Positions 1 to 5,786 of a stretch of DNA of 6,452 nucleotides are shown one piece after another. The stretch's first letter is position 1. Every line of letters begins with the position of its first letter. A program made the position numbers and the translations under genes. The notes under the pieces were generated by a model that had not been told where the DNA came from, made no database searches, and was given only the letters and a program-made list of their open reading frames with translations. Origin of the DNA: CAIRTT01 sp046075665 (GTDB lineage Bacteria; Armatimonadota; Armatimonadia; Armatimonadales; Armatimonadaceae). The stretch spans positions 1 through 6,452 of the forward strand of contig JBJTQN010000311.1 in assembly GCA_046075665.1 (NCBI GenBank), in the 5' to 3' direction.

Positions 1-188
1 GACAGACAGTCACCGCTGGTTCGATTCTGATTCGCCAGCGTGGTACGAAGTTTGATCCAGGTGCAAATGTCGGAATGGGTCGTGACTACACGCTGTTCGC
101 AAAGGTAGATGGTGTCGTCAAGTTCGAAGGTTACAAGTACAACCGCCGTATCAGTGTCTACCCAGTAGCTGCTGAAACATCTGCGTAG
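1..188 (+). CDS. rpmA: 50S ribosomal protein L27, C-terminal part (5' truncated by window)
   Basis: This is the 3' end of the gene for ribosomal protein L27 of the large subunit, which sits near the peptidyl transferase centre. Reading from base 3 gives 61 residues beginning QTVTAGSILIRQRGTKFDPG and continuing NVGMGRDYTLFAKVDGVVKFE, the standard L27 core, and ending at a TAG at 186-188. L27 is usually about 85 residues, so roughly 24 N-terminal residues lie upstream of the window. The partial codon in bases 1-2 (xGA) fits the Gly that normally precedes this Gln. The tail after the conserved core (YKYNRRISVYPVAAETSA) is ordinary for the family. The gene is normally preceded by rplU (L21) and followed by obg. 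The second half of that arrangement is seen here. Confidence 0.96.
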   Translation, partial: QTVTAGSILIRQRGTKFDPGANVGMGRDYTLFAKVDGVVKFEGYKYNRRISVYPVAAETSA

Positions 189-210
189 TCGATATCGTCC
201 ACCGATCTCA

Positions 211-240
211 ACGGCCCGGTTTTACCGGGCCGTTCTTGTT
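211..240 (+). terminator. Intrinsic terminator between rpmA and obg
   Basis: A perfect GC-rich inverted repeat pairs ACGGCCCGG (211-219) with CCGGGCCGT (225-233). Adding the T220-A224 pair gives a 10-bp stem with a 3-nt loop. It is followed by a T-rich but interrupted tract, TCTTGTTT (234-241). It starts 22 nt after the rpmA stop codon and ends just before the obg ribosome binding site. It probably ends or attenuates the ribosomal-protein transcript. Because the tail is broken by C and G, some readthrough into obg is plausible. No convincing separate obg promoter was found in the short space available. Confidence 0.85.
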
Positions 241-243
241 TGA

Positions 244-248
244 AGGAG
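244..248 (+). promoter_or_regulatory. Ribosome binding site that fixes the obg start at 257
   Basis: AGGAG (244-248) lies 8 nt before the ATG at 257-259. An in-frame TTG at 236 would lie inside the U-tract of the terminator and would have no Shine-Dalgarno sequence at the right distance. Obg proteins characteristically begin MFIDE or MFVDE. The ATG at 257 gives exactly this, so the TTG start is rejected. Confidence 0.9.
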
Positions 249-256
249 CTGCTTAT

Positions 257-1606
257 ATGTTTATTGACGAGATTAACATCAACATCCACGCCGGTGATGG
301 AGGACGTGGTGCAGCGACCTTTCGTACCGAGAAGCACGTACCCCGTGGCGGCCCGGATGGTGGCGATGGTGGGCGTGGCGGGAGTGTTTGGCTTGAGACC
401 GATGCCAACATCTCAACCCTCTTGGATTTCCGTCCAGGCAAGAACTATCGTGCGGACCGTGGCATGGATGGCATGGGCAAGCAGCAGTTTGGCAAAGACG
501 GTAAGGACCTTGTACTGCGAGTCCCACCTGGCACTCAAGCATTTCATGCAATAACTGGGCAGCTTCTTGCTGATCTTGCTGGGCATCCGATGAAAGTTGA
601 GATTGCACGAGGCGGTCGTGGCGGTAAAGGTAATACTCACTTCGTTTCTTCCGTACAGCAGGCACCAAAGTTTGCTGAGCTTGGCGAGCCTGGCGAAACC
701 TTCCCAATACGTTTGGAGCTAAAGCTGCTTGCAGATGTTGGCCTGGTTGGATACCCAAATGTTGGGAAGTCCACGCTTCTGTCAGTCGTATCTGCTGCAC
801 GGCCAAAGATTGCAGATTATCCGTTTACAACACTTGTCCCCAATCTCGGTGTCGTAGCGCTCGACCACAGTCGTTCATTTGTCATCGCGGATGTGCCTGG
901 ACTGATCGAACGTGCAAGTGAAGGCGCGGGCCTAGGTATTCAATTCCTAAAACACCTTGAGAGAACCCGCCTTCTAATACACCTCATCGACATCAGCGGT
1001 TACTCAGGGCGTGACCCAAAGGATGATTACGCGATCATCAGATCCGAGCTCGCAAGCTTTAGTGCCGAACTAGCAGCACTGCCTGAGATCATAGTCCTTT
1101 CTCGGGCTGACCTCGTCTTCGATGAGGACTACAAACAGGAACTCCTCGACCATTACAAAGGCATATCGCCTGAAACGCTGATTATCAGTGCACCGACACG
1201 GCTTGGCCTTGATGACCTGATGAAGCTAGTTTGGTCGAAGCTTGAAGCATTACCCAAACAGCTCCCGGTCGCCACCGGGACAGTGCGTATTACGACACGG
1301 GACAAGGATAATGACGACCCAAGGCAGTTTGTCATTGACTTTGATGAAAAGACACGAACATTTACCGTAAAGGGACATGGGATCGAGCGTCGAGTTGCGA
1401 TGACCGACATGAGCAACGACTTCATGGTCCGCCGCCTTCAACGATCGATGGAGCGATGGGGATTGTTCAAGAAGCTCAAGGAATCGGGTGCCGAGGATGG
1501 CGATAATATCCGGATCCGACATCTGGAGTTTGATTACGTTGATGATGACCTGGAAGACGAGCCAATGGATCGAAGTACTGACGACGACATGGATGAACCC
1601 GTATAA
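257..1606 (+). CDS. obg: Obg family GTPase (ribosome assembly / stress GTPase) with C-terminal OCT domain
   Basis: This 449-residue protein is an Obg/CgtA GTPase. The family binds the 50S subunit, aids ribosome maturation and links GTP or ppGpp level to growth. Residues 1-158 form the glycine-rich Obg fold (MFIDEININIHAGDGGRG start and many GG pairs). The G domain follows: G1 GYPNVGKS at 165-172, G2 DYPFTT at 187-192, G3 DVPGL at 212-216, and G5 in the SAPTRLGLDDL segment from 311. The G4 box is SRAD at 282-285 instead of the usual NKxD. Residues about 355-428 match the OCT domain (FVIDFDEKTRTFTVKGHGIERRV, then MSNDFMVRRLQRSMERWG). The last 20 or so residues are strongly acidic. Length is normal for OCT-containing Obg. 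It ends in tandem stops TAA TAA (1604-1609), and rex begins 4 nt after the second. Identity is certain; the effect of the unusual G4 on nucleotide affinity is open. Confidence 0.98.
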   Translation: MFIDEININIHAGDGGRGAATFRTEKHVPRGGPDGGDGGRGGSVWLETDANISTLLDFRPGKNYRADRGMDGMGKQQFGKDGKDLVLRVPPGTQAFHAITGQLLADLAGHPMKVEIARGGRGGKGNTHFVSSVQQAPKFAELGEPGETFPIRLELKLLADVGLVGYPNVGKSTLLSVVSAARPKIADYPFTTLVPNLGVVALDHSRSFVIADVPGLIERASEGAGLGIQFLKHLERTRLLIHLIDISGYSGRDPKDDYAIIRSELASFSAELAALPEIIVLSRADLVFDEDYKQELLDHYKGISPETLIISAPTRLGLDDLMKLVWSKLEALPKQLPVATGTVRITTRDKDNDDPRQFVIDFDEKTRTFTVKGHGIERRVAMTDMSNDFMVRRLQRSMERWGLFKKLKESGAEDGDNIRIRHLEFDYVDDDLEDEPMDRSTDDDMDEPV

Positions 1607-1612
1607 TAAGCC

Positions 1613-2284
1613 ATGGCAGATACTGGAGTAGATGGACGGACATCGCCTACACCACTACGGGTCCCTGAGCCCACGGTTGAACGGCTGTCCACGTATCTTC
1701 AGTTTCTCTACAGTGCAGCAGCGAGTGGCTTGACAACAATATCATCCGCGCATGTAGAGTCTGCAACCGCCGTCTCTGCAGCGCAGTTTCGAAAAGATTT
1801 GAGTTATTTCGGAGAATTTGGCAAACCCGGTGTCGGGTATGTCATTGCTGAGTTGCTATCGCGCATATCAAGAATCCTGCAATTGCACGAAACACAGCCG
1901 GTTATCCTGATAGGCTTGGGAAATCTGGGTGCAGCTTTGCTGTCATATCCGGGACTAACAGAACAACGCTTTCGGGTTGTTGCTGCGTTTGACATAGATC
2001 CAAGTAAGTGCGGACGGAAAGTTCAAGGAGTACCAGTGTATGGGCTCAACGAACTAACGTCACAGTGTGCTATCCTCAGCCCGAGAATCGCTATTCTCGC
2101 AGTCCCAGGGCAAGCAGCACAACAAGCGTTTGACTTGGCTTATAAGACCGGGATTAGGGCAATCCTCAACTTTGCTCCAGCTGTGCTGCGAGTCCCCAGT
2201 GGTGTGACAGTCCGCAATGTAAGCTTTACGCAGGAGCTGGCAGTCCTCTCGTATCACATCAAAACAGACCAGCTGGATTCCTAA
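1613..2284 (+). CDS. rex: Redox-sensing transcriptional repressor Rex
   Basis: This 223-residue protein is Rex, a homodimeric repressor that senses the NADH/NAD+ ratio and leaves DNA when NADH binds. The N-terminal winged helix (about 17-80) shows VPEPTVERLSTYL and the recognition-helix signature SAAQFRKDLSYFGEFGKPGVGY (RKDLS at 60-64). The Rossmann domain has GLGNLG at 101-106, YPG at 112-114, FDIDP at 126-130 and NFAPAVL at 186-192. The C-terminal swapped helix is near FTQELAVLSYHI (205-216). Compared from memory with Thermus aquaticus Rex, the switch residue Tyr98 is kept (Tyr112). Arg16 becomes Gln30 and Asp188 becomes Ser204, which may alter redox response. About 16 extra residues precede the conserved start. 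The ATG has only a weak ribosome binding site and probably relies on translational coupling to obg (6-nt gap). Rex commonly controls fermentative or respiratory genes; no clear Rex operator was found in the window. Confidence 0.96.
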   Translation: MADTGVDGRTSPTPLRVPEPTVERLSTYLQFLYSAAASGLTTISSAHVESATAVSAAQFRKDLSYFGEFGKPGVGYVIAELLSRISRILQLHETQPVILIGLGNLGAALLSYPGLTEQRFRVVAAFDIDPSKCGRKVQGVPVYGLNELTSQCAILSPRIAILAVPGQAAQQAFDLAYKTGIRAILNFAPAVLRVPSGVTVRNVSFTQELAVLSYHIKTDQLDS

Positions 2285-2285
2285 C

Positions 2286-3155
2286 ATGCGAGGTGCAAGG
2301 CTCGCTGTTGCACTTGTGTCAGCAACCATTCTTCTTGTTGCATTGATTTCATGGTTTGTCCTCTCACGATCAGTGATCGGTAAACAAACCATTCCTGTAA
2401 AGACAACGGCTTTCGCCTTATGTGGTGGTACATCCGGCTCCGCAAGCTGGATAAAATTTTCAGGGGGGCAAGTCGTAGTGATCGGCTCGGGAGCCGATGC
2501 CGATGCCGATGCATCCAAGCTAATCGAGAGTCTCGATGCTTATGGAATCCGAACGATTGATTTAGTGATATTGCCCCACCCATATTCCGACGTCACTGCA
2601 GGCTTTAATGCTCTTCAGAACAAATTTCGGATTCGTCAGGTATGGGTCAGTTCGGTAGCACCGATCAATCGCCATAATGAGCAAGCGATGGATAGCATTA
2701 AGTCGGCTGGTATTCCGATGTCAATCGTGCACCGTGGTGACCGTATGCAGCTAGGAGAACTGGAAATAGATGTGCTGTCTCCACCGTTAGCCCGCATTTC
2801 AGGACGTCCATCTGCCGGAAACAATTCTGTTGTGGTGCGCCTGAACACTCCAACGTTTTCGCTCCTTCACTTAGGTGGCATCGGTATATCCGGACAAAAT
2901 GCATTGCTTCGTGGTGTCCAAGCGCAGAAAATGAAATCTAACATTGTTGTCCTGCCACGCGTCTCCAGCAGCGATGTCTTACTGCCCGAAATACTACATG
3001 CCACAGACGCGGAATACTACGTTGTCGAAGGGCAGTCGGACAACTTGGACACAAGTCTCCTGCAAAAGTCGAGTGGCACACTGGTGGATGTCAGTACAAG
3101 CAAGAACGCTCCTCTCTTCTTCTTGGATGAACTGGGAATTCGTCAGGTTCTCTAG
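2286..3155 (+). CDS. Membrane-anchored ComEC-like metallo-beta-lactamase-fold protein, probably without metal-binding activity
   Basis: This 289-residue protein starts 1 nt after the rex stop codon. Residues 5-27 (RLAVALVSATILLVALISW) form one hydrophobic segment, a signal anchor that would place the rest outside the membrane. The remainder follows the layout of the C-terminal beta-lactamase domain of ComEC/Rec2 DNA-uptake proteins and their stand-alone relatives. It has a GGT/SGS opening (47-52), VVVIGSG (63-69), GIRTIDLVILPHPYSDVTAGF (87-107), NNSVVVRL (179-186), FSLLHLGG (191-198) and VVLPRVSSSD (221-230). At these places active relatives have an HxHxDH motif, a TGD and a PHHGS. Here His98 and Asp102 remain, but the second and third His are Tyr100 and Val103, the TGD aspartate is missing, and HHGS is replaced by RVSS. 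Hydrolase activity is therefore unlikely; a binding or structural role is possible. The fold assignment is by motif order and needs a profile or structure check. The full channel domain of true ComEC is absent. Confidence 0.72.
   Translation: MRGARLAVALVSATILLVALISWFVLSRSVIGKQTIPVKTTAFALCGGTSGSASWIKFSGGQVVVIGSGADADADASKLIESLDAYGIRTIDLVILPHPYSDVTAGFNALQNKFRIRQVWVSSVAPINRHNEQAMDSIKSAGIPMSIVHRGDRMQLGELEIDVLSPPLARISGRPSAGNNSVVVRLNTPTFSLLHLGGIGISGQNALLRGVQAQKMKSNIVVLPRVSSSDVLLPEILHATDAEYYVVEGQSDNLDTSLLQKSSGTLVDVSTSKNAPLFFLDELGIRQVL
2493..2512 (+). repeat. Short hexamer tandem repeat GCCGAT, three copies
   Basis: GCCGAT occurs three times in a row (2493-2498, 2499-2504, 2505-2510), followed by a partial GC. 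It encodes an Ala-Asp run (GADADADAS, residues 69-77) in the ComEC-like protein, at the place where active relatives carry the loop after the LIDGG-type motif. A hexamer repeat keeps the reading frame when it expands or contracts, so length variation among strains would be tolerated. It is too short to be called a functional repeat with confidence. Confidence 0.6.
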
Positions 3156-3177
3156 CCGACGACGCCTTTATTACCGC

Positions 3178-3182
3178 AAGGA
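3178..3182 (+). promoter_or_regulatory. Ribosome binding site supporting the GTG start of the acyltransferase
   Basis: AAGGA (3178-3182) ends 8 nt before the GTG at 3191-3193. The spacing is ideal and no ATG gives a comparable arrangement, so the GTG is taken as the start codon. The 35-nt space after the previous stop codon shows no terminator hairpin, consistent with cotranscription. Confidence 0.75.
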
Positions 3183-3190
3183 TTCAAACA

Positions 3191-4402
3191 GTGAACACTA
3201 ACTTTTTGCCGTGTATCAAGAGTCCAATGTTGGAAGTCCTGATGGATGCAATGATGCCTATTGCAAAACGGATAGCCGGTATCAAGAACATCTCAATTTA
3301 CTGTGCGCCAAATTTAGATGTTTCGGATATTCTTGCGTCCCCTGCACTAATCGTATCCAATCACCCAACGGACATGGATCCGATACTCCTTCGAACACTG
3401 GGGTCATCTGTGAGGATACGATTTAAATATCTTGCATGCAGAGAGGGCTTCGATGGACTGTACGGTGCCTGGGGATGGGTGGCACAGCGTATTGGAGCCT
3501 TTTCAATCGTACGTGGCACTGTTGACCGTGATTCATTTCGCTATACGACAAACCTATGGGTCGATCATTCAGCCCGCATTGTCGTGTTTCCTGAAGGTGA
3601 GGTTGGGGCATTTAACGACAAGATTCTCCCGTTTCACGATGGAATATTTCAGCTGCTGCTCCTGGCATCTGAAAAGCGAGTCAATGCCGGTACAAACCCA
3701 ATAGGCATAGTCCCGGTTGCTATCCGCTACACATTAGTTAATGACCACCGCCAAGAGCTGCTAGACGCATCAAGAAAACTCTGTGCAGCTACCGGCGCGG
3801 CCGCATCTCATGACCTGATAGAAAATCTGAAAAACCTAACATCTATTGTGATCACACGCTTGGAACAGGAATATGGGCTGCACAGCAAATCTGAGACCAC
3901 TACCCAGGAAAGAATCGCTGCGCTGCAAGCAGCCGTACTCGCTCGCATACATGCCGCCACAGGTAAGCCAATACCAGACCATGGCGACTTACATGACCTG
4001 ATGCGATTCAGTGCAAACATCATTGAAGATGCCATTGACAATCACTTGGAGCCGGAAACACTGTTTGACAAACGCCTTGCCGAGCAGCGACGCAAGCGTG
4101 CCCTTGGTCTGCAAGCGGATATCGACAGATTACAGAATTGGCTGGCCATTGAGGATGGTTATGCGACTGCAGATGGTAATCAAGACCATGCGTACGAGCT
4201 GATCAGGCACTTTGAGACCGAAGTCTTTGGAGATGTCAAAACACGAATCGCTCGGCAGGCGACAGTTCGAGTAGGAGCACGAATCGAAATGTCCGATATC
4301 GATGGTTTTGCAGCATTAGCAATACGGCAACAGATACGGACATTGAGACAACTGGCAGCTAATGCGGTGTCTGATTGCCTTGCGCAATCCCACCCGGGAT
4401 AA
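3191..4402 (+). CDS. PlsC-like 1-acyl-sn-glycerol-3-phosphate acyltransferase family protein with large C-terminal insertion
   Basis: This 403-residue protein (GTG start) belongs to the PlsC/LPLAT acyltransferases, which transfer acyl chains to lysophosphatidate or other lysophospholipids at the inner membrane face. Motif I is NHPTDMDP with catalytic His58 and Asp63 (HxxxxD). Motif II is near GAFSIVRG (102-109). Motif III is VFPEGEV (132-138), with Glu in place of the Thr or Ser usual after FPEG. Motif IV is IVPVAIRY (173-180). The amphipathic N-terminus has no obvious signal peptide. Ordinary PlsC proteins have 200-260 residues. Here, after motif IV, about 180 mostly helical, charged residues follow (around 181-357) before VRVGARIEMSD (359-369). 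That strand resembles the closing V-x-GEPI element of the family, so the extra part looks like an insertion in the fold. The substrate is not determined. The neighbouring MFS transporter and the desaturase downstream support a membrane-lipid role. Confidence 0.85.
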   Translation: MNTNFLPCIKSPMLEVLMDAMMPIAKRIAGIKNISIYCAPNLDVSDILASPALIVSNHPTDMDPILLRTLGSSVRIRFKYLACREGFDGLYGAWGWVAQRIGAFSIVRGTVDRDSFRYTTNLWVDHSARIVVFPEGEVGAFNDKILPFHDGIFQLLLLASEKRVNAGTNPIGIVPVAIRYTLVNDHRQELLDASRKLCAATGAAASHDLIENLKNLTSIVITRLEQEYGLHSKSETTTQERIAALQAAVLARIHAATGKPIPDHGDLHDLMRFSANIIEDAIDNHLEPETLFDKRLAEQRRKRALGLQADIDRLQNWLAIEDGYATADGNQDHAYELIRHFETEVFGDVKTRIARQATVRVGARIEMSDIDGFAALAIRQQIRTLRQLAANAVSDCLAQSHPG

Positions 4403-4411
4403 ACTGGGGAA

Positions 4412-5680
4412 GTGAAGAGACGAACCCGGGCACGGCTTAAGGTACGTAAAGCAGTACGAAAGAGTCTCGGGGTACCTCGACCGGCTTGGGTATCTGTCCA
4501 CTGGGATGTCATCGCAGGAATCTTGGGTGGGATGTTTATGGGAATGATCTTTCCGTTCATCACCCGGGTTGCCCGCAATGAGCTGGGCGCAACGCAGACA
4601 ATGCTGGCGATCTTGAGCGCAGCCCCTTTTCTTGGAAACCTGATTGCTCCGATTTGGGCGCAGCATATGGAGGGCAAGGCCAAAATGCCGTTTGTCCTTG
4701 GGAGTATTGTTCCGTCACGCTTGCTGCTCATCGGGATGATTTGGATTTCGACACCAATGCCTTTTGTCCTGATGCTGAGTGCACTTCAACTAATGGGTGC
4801 CTTTTCATCCCCGGCATACACATCGCTAATGAAAGACATATACCCCGACCACGCTCGTGGGAGACTCATGGGGTATGTTCGCGTCGGCGCTCAGATAGCA
4901 GCATTTCTTTCTGCGCAGGTGGCTGGTCGCCTGTTGGATGCTGGATTTTCGTACCGCTTCATCTTCCCTCTAGCAGGAATCATTGGTGTATTTAGTGTTC
5001 TTGCTTTTGCCAAAGTGCGGGCACTTCCTGGAATTCAACAGCCCCCTACACCACCGCCAGTACGATCGAGTCCACTACAGGCGTGGTGTGAGAGTCTTGA
5101 ACTCCTGAAACTCCCAACCGGTTATCGCTGGTTTGCCGCAAGTGTTACGGTTTACGGCTTTGGCAACCTGATGGCAGGACCGCTATATGGTTTGTATCAG
5201 GTGGATGTTGTAAAGGTCACAAACACAGATTTAGCAACTCTGTCAAATGTGGCAAGTTTAGCAAGCATTGTTGGCGCATTCGTGTGGGGACGACTTGTCG
5301 ATCACTATGGGGCGGCAAAGAGCGTTCTGTGGTCGATTTACTGTATTGTTGGTGTCGGAATATGCTACCTATTCGGGGGCGCGATGCCATTGTTGATCAT
5401 CGCTTCAGCGCTCAGCGGATTCGGATTTGCTGGAGTTGAGCTTGCCTATATGGCAAGTATCCTACGCTATGCTGAGCGGGGCAAAGCGGCACAGTATCAG
5501 GCATTACACTCGCTCCTTCTTGGGTTCCGCGGAGTGACGGCACCGGCCTTAGGTCTCTATCTTGTCCAATACACAGGGTACAAAGTACTGTTTATTGGTA
5601 CGCTGATTCTAATGATGGCAGGGACGTTTTTTCAACGACGTGCTGTTCGGATTGAGCTTCGGGAAACGCAACAAAATTAG
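4412..5680 (+). CDS. MFS transporter, 12 transmembrane segments
   Basis: This 422-residue protein is a major facilitator superfamily permease. After a very basic N-terminus (MKRRTRARLKVRKAVRKSLG), about 12 hydrophobic segments can be read, roughly at 32-52, 63-83, 92-112, 115-135, 157-175, 182-202, 240-262, 275-295, 303-323, 326-346, 365-385 and 390-407. A proline-rich cytoplasmic loop (203-221) separates the halves. The loop 8-9 segment VWGRLVDHYGAAKSV (291-305) is a good MFS motif A; the loop 2-3 copy (IWAQHMEGKAKM) is degenerate. GTG at 4412 is the first possible start after an in-frame stop. Its nearest Shine-Dalgarno-like sequence (GGGGA, 4406-4410) is only 1 nt away, so initiation probably depends on coupling to the acyltransferase, whose stop lies 9 nt upstream in the same frame. 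The substrate is unknown. By analogy with LplT/Aas, a lysophospholipid or lipid precursor is possible, but drug or sugar efflux cannot be excluded. Confidence 0.88.
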   Translation: MKRRTRARLKVRKAVRKSLGVPRPAWVSVHWDVIAGILGGMFMGMIFPFITRVARNELGATQTMLAILSAAPFLGNLIAPIWAQHMEGKAKMPFVLGSIVPSRLLLIGMIWISTPMPFVLMLSALQLMGAFSSPAYTSLMKDIYPDHARGRLMGYVRVGAQIAAFLSAQVAGRLLDAGFSYRFIFPLAGIIGVFSVLAFAKVRALPGIQQPPTPPPVRSSPLQAWCESLELLKLPTGYRWFAASVTVYGFGNLMAGPLYGLYQVDVVKVTNTDLATLSNVASLASIVGAFVWGRLVDHYGAAKSVLWSIYCIVGVGICYLFGGAMPLLIIASALSGFGFAGVELAYMASILRYAERGKAAQYQALHSLLLGFRGVTAPALGLYLVQYTGYKVLFIGTLILMMAGTFFQRRAVRIELRETQQN

Positions 5681-5728
5681 ATAACGGCGTAAGTCGCACG
5701 CCAAATGGCAGATTCGGTATGTGTGGAA

Positions 5729-5770
5729 CCGAGAATGGGTCTTTGGTCCCATACATCACCACCTTCTCGG
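5729..5770 (+). promoter_or_regulatory. Nested inverted repeat, possible mRNA leader structure or operator
   Basis: CCGAGAA (5729-5735) pairs perfectly with TTCTCGG (5764-5770). Directly inside, TGGG (5736-5739) pairs with CCCA (5748-5751) around an 8-nt loop. In RNA this would form a nearly continuous 11-bp helix with a 12-nt bulge (5752-5763) on the 3' side. It ends 4 nt before the desaturase ribosome binding site. It has no T-tract, so it is not a standard terminator. A regulatory leader or a repressor site is possible; chance cannot be excluded. Confidence 0.4.
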
Positions 5771-5774
5771 ATGT

Positions 5775-5778
5775 AGGA
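5775..5778 (+). promoter_or_regulatory. Ribosome binding site of the desaturase
   Basis: AGGA (5775-5778, within GTAGGAT) lies 8 nt before the ATG at 5787-5789. This supports that ATG as the start of the long open frame that runs to the end of the window. Confidence 0.75.
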
Positions 5779-5786
5779 TACCTTCA

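Larger units (their letters stand above)
5681..5786 (+). other. 106-nt intergenic leader before the desaturase
   Basis: This is the only sizeable non-coding gap after obg. It holds a small imperfect hairpin candidate, GGCGT/ACGCC (5686-5690 and 5698-5702), with no T-tract, and the longer inverted repeat listed separately. I see no convincing sigma-70 promoter or intrinsic terminator. Whether the desaturase has its own promoter here or is the last gene of the operon cannot be decided from the sequence. Confidence 0.6.

Noticed and set aside
236..256. TTG start that would extend Obg by seven residues
   Set aside because: It lies in the terminator tail with no suitable ribosome binding site. 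The ATG at 257 has AGGAG at the right distance and gives the family-typical MFIDE start.
253..806. Antisense and alternate-frame open frames over obg, up to 175 codons
   Set aside because: They are shadows of a GC-rich, glycine-coding gene. Their translations are His-, Arg- and Cys-rich with no recognisable domain, and obg itself is certain.
1607..2285. Rex operator (TTGTGA-like palindrome) near rex or obg for autoregulation
   Set aside because: No sequence with both half sites was found by eye in the intergenic stretches. Isolated TTGTG words occur only inside coding sequence.
3797..3804. GCGGCCGC palindrome
   Set aside because: It lies within the acyltransferase coding sequence (Ala-rich segment) and is explained by codon use. 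There is no sign of a cloning junction.
4180..4731. 183-codon open frame on the minus strand across the acyltransferase/MFS junction
   Set aside because: It overlaps two well-supported genes, has a composition unlike a real protein (many Arg, Ser and Cys) and has no family resemblance.
5652..5682. Possible sigma-70 promoter TTGAGC with TTAGAT for the desaturase
   Set aside because: Both boxes match poorly and the 19-nt spacing is not optimal. It would not stand out from chance.
5686..5702. GGCGT/ACGCC hairpin after the MFS stop as a terminator
   Set aside because: It has only 5 bp with a 7-nt loop and no following T-tract.
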